DNA of 64,000 nt from Roseivirga sp. (lineage in GTDB: Bacteria > Bacteroidota > Bacteroidia > Cytophagales > Cyclobacteriaceae). Position 1 is the stretch's first letter; each line of letters opens with the position of its first letter. Location of the stretch: NCBI GenBank assembly GCA_021404565.1, contig JAAWWF010000021.1, positions 1-64,000 on the forward strand. Reading direction: 5' to 3'. A program made the translations under genes and the position numbers. Shown piece by piece: positions 1 to 8,180 of the stretch. Below the pieces are notes generated by a model. That model searched no databases, was not told where the DNA came from, and saw nothing but the letters and a program-made list of their open reading frames with translations.

Positions 1-293
1 TAGTTAGTGTTTTTGTTTTTTGTCAAACAGAAGACGGCATATACGATGGTTAGCAAAGGCCCTCGAGGCCCCGCCATTCAGATTCGTAAAGAAAAAATAT
101 AAAAGGATATAAAATCTACCAATTTTGTAGGGTAATAGTTCCGAAAAGAGAAAGAAAAAATTCTGAACCCCGGTTTTTGTAGGGTTAAGGGGAGAGTTTA
201 TAGCCTCTTTATCAGGCTGGCAAAAAAGGAGTATTTAATTCTCCTTATTGATTTTATTTTTAACTTTAGGCGCTTAAAATAAATCACCCTTTT
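1..293. other. Upstream region of dnaN, no gene called
   Basis: No recognisable gene is seen. A short open frame ends with a stop at 100-102 (possible ATG at 46, 18 codons); its reality cannot be judged because the window starts here. A short direct repeat, TTTTGTAGGGT, occurs at 123-133 and 175-185. The last 60 bases before dnaN are AT-rich and probably hold its promoter, but no perfect TAnnTTTG box was found. Confidence 0.4.
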
Positions 294-1415
294 ATGAAGT
301 TTATTGTCTCCTCCGCTGAATTACTGAAGCGCCTTTCCAACATTAACGGAGTGATTACCACCAATCCGGTGGTGCCCATTTTAGAAAACTTTTTGTTCGA
401 AATAAAAGATGGTCTGTTAACGATTACAGCTTCCGATCTGCAAACTTCCATGATCACTGAAATTGATGTGGAAGCCAAGGAGGATGGAAGCATCGCTGTA
501 CCTGCCAGAATCCTCATGGATACCCTGAAGAACCTGCCGGAGCAGCCAGTGACATTTACTATTGACGGAGAGACCTACAGTGTAGAGATCAATTCTGACA
601 ATGGTCGTTATAAGCTGGCGGGTGAGAATGCCACAGACTTTCCTAAGGTGCCGGCAGTATCAGATGCTTACAATGTAGATATGTCTACAGATGTGTTGAG
701 CAGTGCTATTGGCAACACGATTTTTGCTACAAGTAACGATGAGTTGCGTCCGGCAATGACAGGGGTGTACGTAAAACTGGATGAGACAAATACCACATTT
801 GTGGCTACAGATGGTCACAGACTGGTTAGATACAGAAGGGTAGACGTAGCTTCTGACACAGGAATGGCTATTATCATTCCTCGCAAGGCTTTGAATCTGC
901 TGAAATCGACTTTGCCTTCTGAAAACTCGAATGTAGTGGTGGAGTATAATGCGAGCAACGCTTACTTCCACTTCAATAATATTAAAATGATCTGTCGACT
1001 GATTGATGAGCGTTTTCCAGATTATGAAAACGTGATTCCGACAGAGAATCCTATCCAGATGAGAATTGATCGTAATGAATTACTTGGTTCATTGAAAAGG
1101 ATTTCCATCTACGCTAACAAAACCACTCATCAAATCAGGCTGAAGATTACTGGCAGTGAATTGTCTATTTCTGCGGAAGATCTTGACTTCTCCAATGAGG
1201 CGAAAGAAACCCTTGCTTGTGAGCATGATGGAGAGGATATTGAAATTGGCTTCAACGCAAAATTTCTGGTAGAGATGCTGGGAAATGTACAATCAAAAGA
1301 GATTGTGCTTCACATGTCGCAGCCTAATCGTGCGGGACTGATTGTACCTGCGGAACAAGATGAAAGTGAAGACATACTGATGCTTGTAATGCCGGTGATG
1401 CTGAATAACTACTAG
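294..1415 (+). CDS. dnaN: DNA polymerase III subunit beta (sliding clamp)
   Basis: The clamp is a ring-shaped homodimer that tethers the replicative polymerase to DNA and acts as a docking hub for repair proteins. The 373-residue product has the family length and its three-domain layout. It opens with MKFIVSSAELLKRLSNINGV, carries the conserved stretch ATDGHRLVRYRR near residue 170, and ends in MLVMPVMLNNY, matching the C-terminal P-M-R/L region that lines the clamp-binding groove. The ATG at 294 gives the normal N terminus. A strong intrinsic terminator follows directly, so it is probably transcribed alone. Nothing odd was seen. Confidence 0.97.
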   Translation: MKFIVSSAELLKRLSNINGVITTNPVVPILENFLFEIKDGLLTITASDLQTSMITEIDVEAKEDGSIAVPARILMDTLKNLPEQPVTFTIDGETYSVEINSDNGRYKLAGENATDFPKVPAVSDAYNVDMSTDVLSSAIGNTIFATSNDELRPAMTGVYVKLDETNTTFVATDGHRLVRYRRVDVASDTGMAIIIPRKALNLLKSTLPSENSNVVVEYNASNAYFHFNNIKMICRLIDERFPDYENVIPTENPIQMRIDRNELLGSLKRISIYANKTTHQIRLKITGSELSISAEDLDFSNEAKETLACEHDGEDIEIGFNAKFLVEMLGNVQSKEIVLHMSQPNRAGLIVPAEQDESEDILMLVMPVMLNNY

Positions 1416-1437
1416 AATCAGCCAATCTAAAATATTG

Positions 1438-1461
1438 AAGGAGCATTATGCTCCTTTTTTT
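1438..1461 (+). terminator. Intrinsic terminator after dnaN
   Basis: Perfect 8-bp stem AAGGAGCA/TGCTCCTT with a 3-nt loop, followed by a T run, 22 bases after the dnaN stop. Confidence 0.9.
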
Positions 1462-1502
1462 ATTTAGAATTTTGGATAACTTGCTACATAAACTTTTTCA
1501 GG

Positions 1503-1916
1503 TTGCTCTCTAAAAAGACCCAATACGCTTTTCATGCACTCACCTACCTTGCCGAAAATATGGACAAGGGACCTGTTCTTATCTCTGAGATTTCTCAGGA
1601 GAGACATATCTCGCTAAAGTTTTTGGAGAATATTCTCCTGGAGTTGAAAAAGGCAGGCATCTTAGGTAGCAAGAAAGGAAAGGGAGGAGGTTACTACCTG
1701 ATCAAGGCTCCCGAAGAAGTGGCATTGGCTAAAATTATCCGTATGCTGGATGGCCCGATAGCACTCCTGCCATGTGTGAGTCTGAACTACTACGAGCGCT
1801 GCGAACACTGCACCGAAGAGATTTGTGGGCTCAACACTGTTATGAGCGAAGTGCGCGATAATACGCTCAAAGTTTTGGAAAATAAGACGCTAAAAGACGT
1901 ATTGAGGAAACCCTGA
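1503..1916 (+). CDS. Rrf2-family transcriptional regulator (Fe-S type)
   Basis: 137-residue Rrf2/IscR/CymR-like winged-helix DNA-binding protein. The N-terminal MLSKKTQYAFHALTYLA and the stretch ISEISQERHISLKFLENIL are the family wHTH signature. Cys 91, 100, 103 and 108 (C-x8-C-x2-C-x4-C) are candidate ligands for a [2Fe-2S] cluster. The start is a TTG at 1503, chosen because it gives exactly the family N terminus. It lies upstream of a DUF2061 gene and the sulfate-assimilation reductase, so sensing of cysteine/sulfide or Fe-S status is an inference from context. A dyad in the following promoter (1939-1953) is a candidate target. Family assignment is firm; the ligand is unknown. Confidence 0.9.
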   Translation: MLSKKTQYAFHALTYLAENMDKGPVLISEISQERHISLKFLENILLELKKAGILGSKKGKGGGYYLIKAPEEVALAKIIRMLDGPIALLPCVSLNYYERCEHCTEEICGLNTVMSEVRDNTLKVLENKTLKDVLRKP

Positions 1917-1938
1917 GAAAATTTTTTGCGTTATTACC

Positions 1939-1969
1939 CTACTAAAACGGTAGAGATTACCTAGATTTG
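1939..1969 (+). promoter_or_regulatory. Promoter with candidate Rrf2 operator for DUF2061-cysH
   Basis: CTAC-N7-GTAG dyad at 1939-1953, followed by a perfect Bacteroidota -7 box TAGATTTG at 1962-1969. The dyad occupies the place where the -33 element should be, so a bound regulator would block or replace it. The Rrf2 gene directly upstream is the obvious candidate binder. This is inference from position and symmetry. Confidence 0.6.
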
Positions 1970-1998
1970 TAAAATCAACCTGTTTAAAGGACCAGAAA

Positions 1999-2244
1999 AT
2001 GCTCTTAGATACAGCGATTAAAGGAAAAATTGATAGCGCTCAGAAAGGTGATAGTAACCTCAGAAGCCTGCTAAAGACGGTGAGCTGGCGTGTTGTCGGC
2101 ACCATCGATACCATGATTATATCCTATTTGATTACCGGCAATACTGCAATGGCCATGTCTATTGGCTCGGTAGAAGTAGTGTCCAAGATGATTCTCTATT
2201 ACCTGCACGAACGTGCCTGGTCTACTGTAAAACTCAAAAAATAA
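1999..2244 (+). CDS. DUF2061 small membrane protein
   Basis: 81-residue protein resembling DUF2061. A hydrophilic N terminus is followed by the conserved SLLKTVSWRVVGTIDTMIISYLITG and SIGSVEVVSKMILYYLHERAW, giving two predicted membrane helices around residues 33-50 and 53-70. The molecular function of the family is not known. It sits 6 bases before cysH behind the candidate Rrf2-controlled promoter, and such genes often accompany sulfate-assimilation genes in Bacteroidota, so a role in sulfur uptake or its membrane side is plausible but unproven. Confidence 0.85.
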   Translation: MLLDTAIKGKIDSAQKGDSNLRSLLKTVSWRVVGTIDTMIISYLITGNTAMAMSIGSVEVVSKMILYYLHERAWSTVKLKK

Positions 2245-2250
2245 AAGCCT

Positions 2251-2967
2251 GTGATATCAATAGAAACAATCAAGCACAGATTACAGCACCTTTCCCTGGC
2301 TGATGGCCTCAGAGAAATTGCTGATATGTTTCCTGGTCAGGTAGTTTTTTCATCGGCCTTTGGTCAGGAAGACCAGGTAATTACAGATGCTGTCTTCAGC
2401 AATGATATTGGCGTTGGAGTTTTTACACTTGACACAGGAAGGTTGTTCAAAGAAACGTATGACCTGGTAGATAGCACCAGGGCCAGGTATGGAAAACCTA
2501 TCAAAACTTACTTCCCGAATTTCGAAAGGGTGGAAGATCTGGTAACCGAAAAAGGAATGCACAGCTTCTATTCTTCAGTAGACAACCGGAAAGAATGCTG
2601 CTATATCAGAAAAGTTGAACCGTTGAAGAGGGCCCTGGCAGGTAACAGGGTTTGGGTGACCGGCCTACGGGCAGGACAGTCTGAAAATCGTCAGAACTTT
2701 GATCTGGTGGAGTGGGATGAGGCCAATCAGATTATTAAATATAATCCTATACTCGATTGGTCTTACGATGAGATGATTGATTACCTGAAAGAGCACAACG
2801 TGCCTTATAACAAATTACACGACCAGGGTTATATCAGTATAGGTTGTGCCCCGTGTACCAGAGCCATTGAGCCGGGTGAAGATGCCCGTGCGGGCAGATG
2901 GTGGTGGGAAACCAGCAAAAAGGAATGTGGTTTGCACCAGGTAAGTCTGGAAGCAGTAAAGGTGTAG
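2251..2967 (+). CDS. cysH: Assimilatory adenylyl-/phosphoadenylyl-sulfate reductase
   Basis: Reduces activated sulfate (APS or PAPS) to sulfite in cysteine biosynthesis in the cytoplasm, using thioredoxin. The 238-residue product has the PAPS-reductase fold: an SSAFGQEDQV loop near residues 34-43, FTLDTGRLF near 58-66, and the catalytic KKECGLH motif with Cys226. Cys116-Cys117 and Cys199-x2-Cys202 are the extra pairs that bind a [4Fe-4S] cluster, which favours APS reductase activity over the cluster-free PAPS type. The start is GTG at 2251. It is the second gene of the DUF2061-cysH unit; no cysD/cysN lies in the window. Confidence 0.94.
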   Translation: MISIETIKHRLQHLSLADGLREIADMFPGQVVFSSAFGQEDQVITDAVFSNDIGVGVFTLDTGRLFKETYDLVDSTRARYGKPIKTYFPNFERVEDLVTEKGMHSFYSSVDNRKECCYIRKVEPLKRALAGNRVWVTGLRAGQSENRQNFDLVEWDEANQIIKYNPILDWSYDEMIDYLKEHNVPYNKLHDQGYISIGCAPCTRAIEPGEDARAGRWWWETSKKECGLHQVSLEAVKV

Positions 2968-2969
2968 GA

Positions 2970-3009
2970 GGAAGGGTGGTTTAGCTAGCTGGCGGTTTTC
3001 CACCTTCCC
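2970..3009. terminator. Hairpin between convergent cysH and DUF6090-like gene
   Basis: Arms GGAAGGGTGG (2970-2979) and CCACCTTCCC (3000-3009) pair with one bulge between two converging genes. It is probably a bidirectional terminator, although the T tracts are weak. Confidence 0.5.
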
Positions 3010-3018
3010 GGTAAAAGC

Positions 3019-3714
3019 CTAAAGGTGATGCCCCAGTTTTTCTTCGATTAGCAGGTCTACGTCCAGTGCCTTTTGATAGGCTGTTTCGAAAAGCTCGTTC
3101 AGATCATTTTCGTTTGAAAGCAGGTTAACCACGAGGTTTTTGAATTCCACACTTTTGATCTTATCAAAGGTTAGAATCCGCTCTTCTCCAAAATCCACCT
3201 CACTTACCAGAAACTCACTATAGTACTTTTCTTTCATACGTACATAGTTCTGAATCAGGTCACGTAGCTCCAGGTAGTAGTTTTTCAGAGAAATGAGTTC
3301 ACTCTTAAGGTCTGAGTTTTTGTTAGTGTAGTTCGTATTGAGGTAAAAATTCAAGCCTTCAAATTGTATAATGGGCTTGAAGGTCTTGTTAATATCAAAG
3401 AGGTAGTGCGAAATGCCGTCATCTTCCAGGTTACCTCCCGAGTAGAGGATTCTTGCCAGTTCCGTGGTGTTTTCGGCTAATTCAAACCTGTCTTCTATCA
3501 GGGATTCAAACTGATGAATGTTGGATTCATTCTCGGTATGGAGTTTTTCAATGGCAGATATTTCCAGCTTCAGGTCTTTCTTATCCTCATAGTATACATT
3601 AAGCTGATAGGCTACCGTAATCCCAAAGATTACAATGAAAATCTCAATGAGGTAGGTAAGGAAGTTGGCTTTATTCACTTTGCTGAGCCTGCGAGAAGTA
3701 CCGAATTTCACCAT
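3019..3714 (-). CDS. DUF6090-like membrane protein (paralog A)
   Basis: 231 residues, function unknown. A short basic N terminus leads to one membrane helix at about residues 17-37 (YLIEIFIVIFGITVAYQLNV), then a long helical, charged region rich in Glu and Lys that is probably coiled coil and exposed outside the membrane. The helix-plus-coil layout and the GITVAYQ-N-YYE signature resemble DUF6090 proteins of Bacteroidota. Two clear paralogs follow at 4519-5193 and 5266-5952. It is separated by 79 bases from the VIT-family gene, so co-transcription is possible. Confidence 0.72.
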   Translation of the reverse strand: MVKFGTSRRLSKVNKANFLTYLIEIFIVIFGITVAYQLNVYYEDKKDLKLEISAIEKLHTENESNIHQFESLIEDRFELAENTTELARILYSGGNLEDDGISHYLFDINKTFKPIIQFEGLNFYLNTNYTNKNSDLKSELISLKNYYLELRDLIQNYVRMKEKYYSEFLVSEVDFGEERILTFDKIKSVEFKNLVVNLLSNENDLNELFETAYQKALDVDLLIEEKLGHHL

Positions 3715-3793
3715 TCGAAGCTAAAATAAATGGTTTGATGTGAAAACACATAATAATGACTCAAAAAGACCTGTAAAGGATGCGTGAGGCGGA

Positions 3794-4522
3794 TCAAACG
3801 ATCAGTTTCTCCAGAAGATCACCCACAAAGTAAGCAAGTAAGGCAGCCGAGCCTCCGAGAAAGAGCGTTTCGAACATACCACGAATTCGACTGGTATTGG
3901 TTACATAACTTTTGGCATAACCAATCAGCCCGAATATGATAAAGGTCATTACCGAGCTGTAAAGAAAGAGATCGGCCTCAGTACCCACGGTATAGTCGAT
4001 GACATAGATGATCAATGGAATAAAGCCCAGAATGATAAAGGAGACAAAGGTAACGGCTCCCATAGCAATGGGAGATTTAGTCTCCTCGGCCATCTCCAGT
4101 TCCTCTTTCATCATTACATCTACCCAGCGATCTTTATCCGCTGTGATTTGATCTACGACCTGTTCAAGCAACTCACCTTCAAAGCCCTTGGCCGCATAGA
4201 TTTCTCTTACCTCTTCTCTTTCTTTATCGGGTAGGTGATCTACCTCCCAATATTCTATGTTTTTATGCTTTTGGTACTTCTGCTTTTCAGATTTGGTAGA
4301 GAGATAGCTGCCGACAGACATGGCAAAACCATCGGCTATGAGATTGGCAAAACCGAGAATAATCACAATGGCGCTGTCTAGTTGGGCTCCTGCCGCCCCG
4401 GCCACCACGGCAAAGGTGGTCACACTGCCATCTATACCTCCATATACAAATTCCCCAATGTAGTCCTGAAAGCGATTCAACCAGCTCGATTGTCCATGAA
4501 GTGCTTCTTCTGAGGTATTCAT
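3794..4522 (-). CDS. VIT1/CCC1-family Fe2+/Mn2+ transporter
   Basis: 242-residue integral membrane protein of the vacuolar iron transporter family, which moves Fe2+ or Mn2+ out of the cytosol. FVYGGIDGSVTTFAVVAGAAG is helix 1, NLIADGFAMSVGSYLSTKSE is the conserved helix 2 and its end, and the Glu-rich cytoplasmic segment at about 90-145 (EREEVREIY, KEELEMAEE) corresponds to the metal-binding domain. Three further helices lie at about 150-235. The start codon overlaps the stop of the upstream DUF6090-like gene by 4 bases (ATGA), so the two are translationally coupled. Confidence 0.9.
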   Translation of the reverse strand: MNTSEEALHGQSSWLNRFQDYIGEFVYGGIDGSVTTFAVVAGAAGAQLDSAIVIILGFANLIADGFAMSVGSYLSTKSEKQKYQKHKNIEYWEVDHLPDKEREEVREIYAAKGFEGELLEQVVDQITADKDRWVDVMMKEELEMAEETKSPIAMGAVTFVSFIILGFIPLIIYVIDYTVGTEADLFLYSSVMTFIIFGLIGYAKSYVTNTSRIRGMFETLFLGGSAALLAYFVGDLLEKLIV

Positions 4523-5193
4523 TCCGCGTCTTTTAAAATCTGTTCAACCAGGTCTTGTACTTCGACTAACTTTTCCACAGCCTGTTTATAAAGGCGATTC
4601 AATTCAATCTCATCAGAGCCCTGATTCCAGATTATGTTTTTGAATTCCAGAGAGGTCAGCTTATCCATATTCACAATTTTTCTAGCAGGGAAATCTACCG
4701 CGTTTCTTAGAAACTTGAAGAAGTCCTCTGATTTGCTTTGTTGGTATCCATTTGATAAGCTCATAAGTTCCTGCAGGTAGGTTTTGAGTGTCAGGAGTTC
4801 ATTTTTTAATTCAAGATTGGTATTGCTATAGTTACTATTGAGATAGAAATTAGACGCCTCTTGTTGTAAATCAGGTGTGGCTGTTTGTACAAGGTAAAAG
4901 AGGTGAGCTTCTAAAGAGTCTTTGCGAACATTTTTTTCCCCCAGAAGCCTGAATATGCTTCGTGTTTCTGAAGAGATGCGTTTGCGATAAGCCTCCAGAC
5001 TGCTAAACTCCTCAAGATTAATTTGATTCTCCTTGCGAAGGTTTTCTATAGCGGTAAGTTCAAGCTGCCGGTTGAGTCCTTTTTCATAGTATATATTGAC
5101 CTGGTAGGCTATAGTGATCCCTACTATAACAATGATAAGCTCCATCAGGTAAATTTTCCAGTTCAGTTTGTTTAGCAATCGAATCAAGCGCAT
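4519..5193 (-). CDS. DUF6090-like membrane protein (paralog B)
   Basis: 224 residues with the same plan as its neighbours: basic N terminus, one membrane helix (YLMELIIVIVGITIAYQVNI, about residues 15-34), then a charged helical domain. NFYLNSNYSNTNLELKNELL matches NFYLNTNYTNKNSDLKSELI of paralog A, so the two arose by duplication. Its stop overlaps the start of the VIT-family gene by 4 bases, linking the two proteins functionally by arrangement only. Function unknown. Confidence 0.72.
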   Translation of the reverse strand: MRLIRLLNKLNWKIYLMELIIVIVGITIAYQVNIYYEKGLNRQLELTAIENLRKENQINLEEFSSLEAYRKRISSETRSIFRLLGEKNVRKDSLEAHLFYLVQTATPDLQQEASNFYLNSNYSNTNLELKNELLTLKTYLQELMSLSNGYQQSKSEDFFKFLRNAVDFPARKIVNMDKLTSLEFKNIIWNQGSDEIELNRLYKQAVEKLVEVQDLVEQILKDAE

Positions 5194-5265
5194 ATGGGAA
5201 ACTTTGTATCGTAATTTAAAACCTATTTGATTTTAAAACAGCGGCAATTGCGGAATTCGATGGAA

Positions 5266-5952
5266 TTATTGCCTGGAGCTGAGCGCTTCTTCTGTCAGAG
5301 ACTGTACATCAATGAGCTTGTCGTAAGACTCTTTATAAAGCCTGTTTTGCTCAATTTCGTCCAGAAAAAGGCTCCAGAGATCATTTCTAAAAGAGAGACT
5401 CGTAAGCTTATCGGTGGAGATTACTGCCTTCTTTGAGAAATCCACCTCACTTTTAATAGGGTTGTAGAAGTAGGTGGTCTTCTTTTCCCAATAGTGGCTT
5501 GTGAGTTCCTGCAGTTCGGCATACAGGGCTTTAAGGGCCTGCATTTCCCGTTCAAGCTCGAGGTTGCGTTGGTCGTAGTTGCCATTCAGATAACCATTCA
5601 TTGCTTCTGTTGGAAGATCCGGGGTAGAGATTCTCTGAAGGGTAAAAACATAGTTGGCAATGCTATCACGGTTTGTGGCAAAGGGAGAATCCAGAATCAG
5701 GTGGAGAATCCGTGTGTTCTGCTCCATGTTGATGCGGTAGGGCATGAGGCTCTCAAATTCCCTGAGATTCAGCTCATTCTCGCTATGAAACCTTTCCAGT
5801 GCAATCAGTTCACGTTTGGCATTCTGATTATCTTCATAAATCACCTGAACCTGAAAGGCAATACTGATGCCCAAAATCACGATCATGAGCTCCATAAAAT
5901 ATATGGACCAGATTTTCTTCCTGAATGTAGTTGTTCTAAGCTTCAAACCCAT
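5266..5952 (-). CDS. DUF6090-like membrane protein (paralog C)
   Basis: 228 residues, the third tandem copy: membrane helix at about 17-37 (YFMELMIVILGISIAFQVQV), then a charged coil with the shared NGYLNGNYDQRNLELEREM block. It lies 54 bases after murA and 72 bases before paralog B on the same strand. It may be read from the murA operon. Function unknown. Confidence 0.72.
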   Translation of the reverse strand: MGLKLRTTTFRKKIWSIYFMELMIVILGISIAFQVQVIYEDNQNAKRELIALERFHSENELNLREFESLMPYRINMEQNTRILHLILDSPFATNRDSIANYVFTLQRISTPDLPTEAMNGYLNGNYDQRNLELEREMQALKALYAELQELTSHYWEKKTTYFYNPIKSEVDFSKKAVISTDKLTSLSFRNDLWSLFLDEIEQNRLYKESYDKLIDVQSLTEEALSSRQ

Positions 5953-6006
5953 TTATCTACGTACGTTTTGAAGACGAGAAGGGCTGAGAAAGATTACGCA
6001 ATAATG

Positions 6007-7314
6007 TTAGTCGGTACGTGTAATTTGAGCTCCTAGCGCATTGAAACGCTTATCGATGTTTTGATACCCCCGGTCTATTTGCTCTACGTTATCAATAATG
6101 CTGGTGCCTTCGGCCGAAAGGGCGGCAATCAGGAGTGCTTGTCCCGCCCTGATATCAGGAGAAGTCATGCGAATGCCTTTGAGCTTTTGTGCTCTGTTCA
6201 GACCAATTACCGTAGCCCTGTGCGGATCACAGAGAATGATTTGTGCACCCATATCGATGAGTTTATCCACGAAGAACAGGCGACTTTCAAACATTTTCTG
6301 GTGAACCAGGACCGTTCCTTTGGCCTGTGTGGCCACTACCAGAATAATGCTTAATAAATCAGGAGTCATACCCGGCCAGATGGCATCAGCAATGGTCATG
6401 ATAGAACCATCAATAAACGTCTCAATTTCGTATCGTTCCTGGCCCGGAACATAGATGTCGTCTCCTCTGAACTCCATTTCAATTCCCAACCTTTTAAAGG
6501 TTTCAGGAATCAGGCCCAACTGATCAATACGACAGTCTTTGATGGTAATTTCTGATTGGGTCATGGCCGCCATGCCTATGAAGCTACCAATCTCAATCAT
6601 GTCGGGGAGCATTTGGTGCTCAGTACCACCCAGTGCCTCGACACCCTCGATGTGCAGTAGGTTGGAGCCTACACCGGTAATCTTGGCACCCATACTATTG
6701 AGCATGCGCGAGAGTTGCTGTAGGTAAGGCTCGCAGGCAGCATTGTAAATGGAGGTTTTACCCTTGGCCAATACTGCTGCCATCAGAATGTTGGCTGTAC
6801 CTGTGACAGAGGCCTCATCAAGCAGCATATAGGTGCCCTTAAGATCGCTCGCATCAATATGGTACATACCCGTTTCTGCTTCGTAAAGAAAACGGGCTCC
6901 TAATTTTTGAAAACCAATGAAGTGAGTGTCCAGTCTTCTGCGACCAATCTTATCACCTCCGGGTTTAGATATTTTTCCTTTTCCAAAACGAGCCAATAAT
7001 GGCCCCAGAATCATAATTGAGCCCCTCAGCGAAGACGCTTTGGTCCTGAACTCCTGAGTCTCCAGATAATCTATGTTTACATCTTTGGCACAAAACTCAT
7101 AGGTTTCATTACCGAGAAAGTTGACCTCAACACCCATGGCTGCCAACAGCTCAATGAGCTTGTTTACATCCCTGATGTCAGGTACTTTTTTTAACGTAAC
7201 TTTTTCCGGAGTAAGCAGAACCGCACAAAGGATTTGCAACGCTTCATTTTTGGCACCCTGCGGAACGATTTCACCGTTCAGTTTGGCACCGCCTTCAATG
7301 ATGAATGAGGCCAT
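6007..7314 (-). CDS. murA: UDP-N-acetylglucosamine 1-carboxyvinyltransferase
   Basis: Transfers enolpyruvate from PEP to UDP-GlcNAc, the first committed step of peptidoglycan synthesis, in the cytoplasm. The 435-residue protein has the EPSP-synthase-like double-domain fold: Lys22-Asn23 in GAKNEALQ, RASS-like loop TKASSLRGS near 91-99, and the active-site loop PGGDKIGRRRLDTH at 118-131. In this loop Asp121 replaces the Cys that fosfomycin alkylates (Cys115 in E. coli), a substitution known to keep activity and confer fosfomycin insensitivity. It follows the DUF4290 gene by 5 bases in one operon. Confidence 0.96.
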   Translation of the reverse strand: MASFIIEGGAKLNGEIVPQGAKNEALQILCAVLLTPEKVTLKKVPDIRDVNKLIELLAAMGVEVNFLGNETYEFCAKDVNIDYLETQEFRTKASSLRGSIMILGPLLARFGKGKISKPGGDKIGRRRLDTHFIGFQKLGARFLYEAETGMYHIDASDLKGTYMLLDEASVTGTANILMAAVLAKGKTSIYNAACEPYLQQLSRMLNSMGAKITGVGSNLLHIEGVEALGGTEHQMLPDMIEIGSFIGMAAMTQSEITIKDCRIDQLGLIPETFKRLGIEMEFRGDDIYVPGQERYEIETFIDGSIMTIADAIWPGMTPDLLSIILVVATQAKGTVLVHQKMFESRLFFVDKLIDMGAQIILCDPHRATVIGLNRAQKLKGIRMTSPDIRAGQALLIAALSAEGTSIIDNVEQIDRGYQNIDKRFNALGAQITRTD

Positions 7315-7319
7315 TTATT

Positions 7320-7985
7320 TTATGATCTTCTACGTTTTTGGAAGTTTCTTCTTTTGCCACCGTGTCCTCCACCGTGTCCGCGATCGTCTCTGTCTCTATG
7401 GCCACCGCCACCCCTTCTTTCTCTCACAGTACTGTTGAAAAGACCGCCTTCCTTTACCTTCTCCAGGTCTATGTCGAGCTTGCCTTGCGACATTTGCTTG
7501 ATTTGCTTGAGTACTACCTCTTCATCCAGATTGTCTTTGTTTACACTGGCATAGAAGCTGTTCATCAGGCGACCGATGTGAATAACAGCATTTTCTTTAG
7601 ACTCGGGGTCTTCCATGGCAATGGCTTGCTGAATCATGGTCTCGATATTGCGCCCGTAGTGACGGTATTTTACATCACTGCTTTTATAAGCCAGTCGCTG
7701 AGGTTTTTTTCCTAACAGCGCTTTTTCAGGCATAGGGAAAGGAGATTCCACATTAAGTTCAAAATCTGAAATGATATGCAAATCATCCCATACTTTCTGG
7801 TCGTACTCAGGGTTGTCCTTGAGTGCCGGGTTAATCTGACGCATCAGATCGGTCAGTGTTTTGGCAGTCTGGGAGCGTTTTTCTCCCTCTTCCATCGTCT
7901 TTACATAGGCCACAAGCTTCTGGATGTTACGGCCATATTCTTTGAGGACAACCTCGTTCCTCTCTGTATTATACTCTAATGACAT
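7320..7985 (-). CDS. DUF4290 protein
   Basis: 221 residues. The folded part, residues 1 to about 180, begins MSLEYNTERNEVVLKEYGRNIQKLV and includes KYRHYGRNIETMIQQAI, both typical of DUF4290, a Bacteroidota family without known function. The C-terminal 40 residues are Gly/Arg/His/Asp-rich and end in basic RRNFQKRRRS, a disordered tail of the sort that binds RNA or DNA. It is the first gene of a unit with murA (5-base gap). A nucleic-acid role is an inference from the tail only. Confidence 0.88.
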   Translation of the reverse strand: MSLEYNTERNEVVLKEYGRNIQKLVAYVKTMEEGEKRSQTAKTLTDLMRQINPALKDNPEYDQKVWDDLHIISDFELNVESPFPMPEKALLGKKPQRLAYKSSDVKYRHYGRNIETMIQQAIAMEDPESKENAVIHIGRLMNSFYASVNKDNLDEEVVLKQIKQMSQGKLDIDLEKVKEGGLFNSTVRERRGGGGHRDRDDRGHGGGHGGKRRNFQKRRRS

Positions 7986-8180
7986 GCTTTTTTGTTAATC
8001 TACCTGCGCGGCTGCTTTGGCAGACGGGGAGGTTATGGTTTTGTGTTGCCGGGTTTGGTGTCGGACTTGTTAGTTCAGGGCTATTCCTGATATGTTATTA
8101 CAACTATTGGGCTAAAATATAAAGATTAGCCGTGTTTCCCTATAAAGGTACTGTTTTTCGTATTCTTTCAGCTATAACGT

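Noticed and set aside
5494-6036. 180-codon plus-strand ORF across murA end and DUF6090 paralog C
   Set aside because: It is antisense to two recognisable genes and has no family features.
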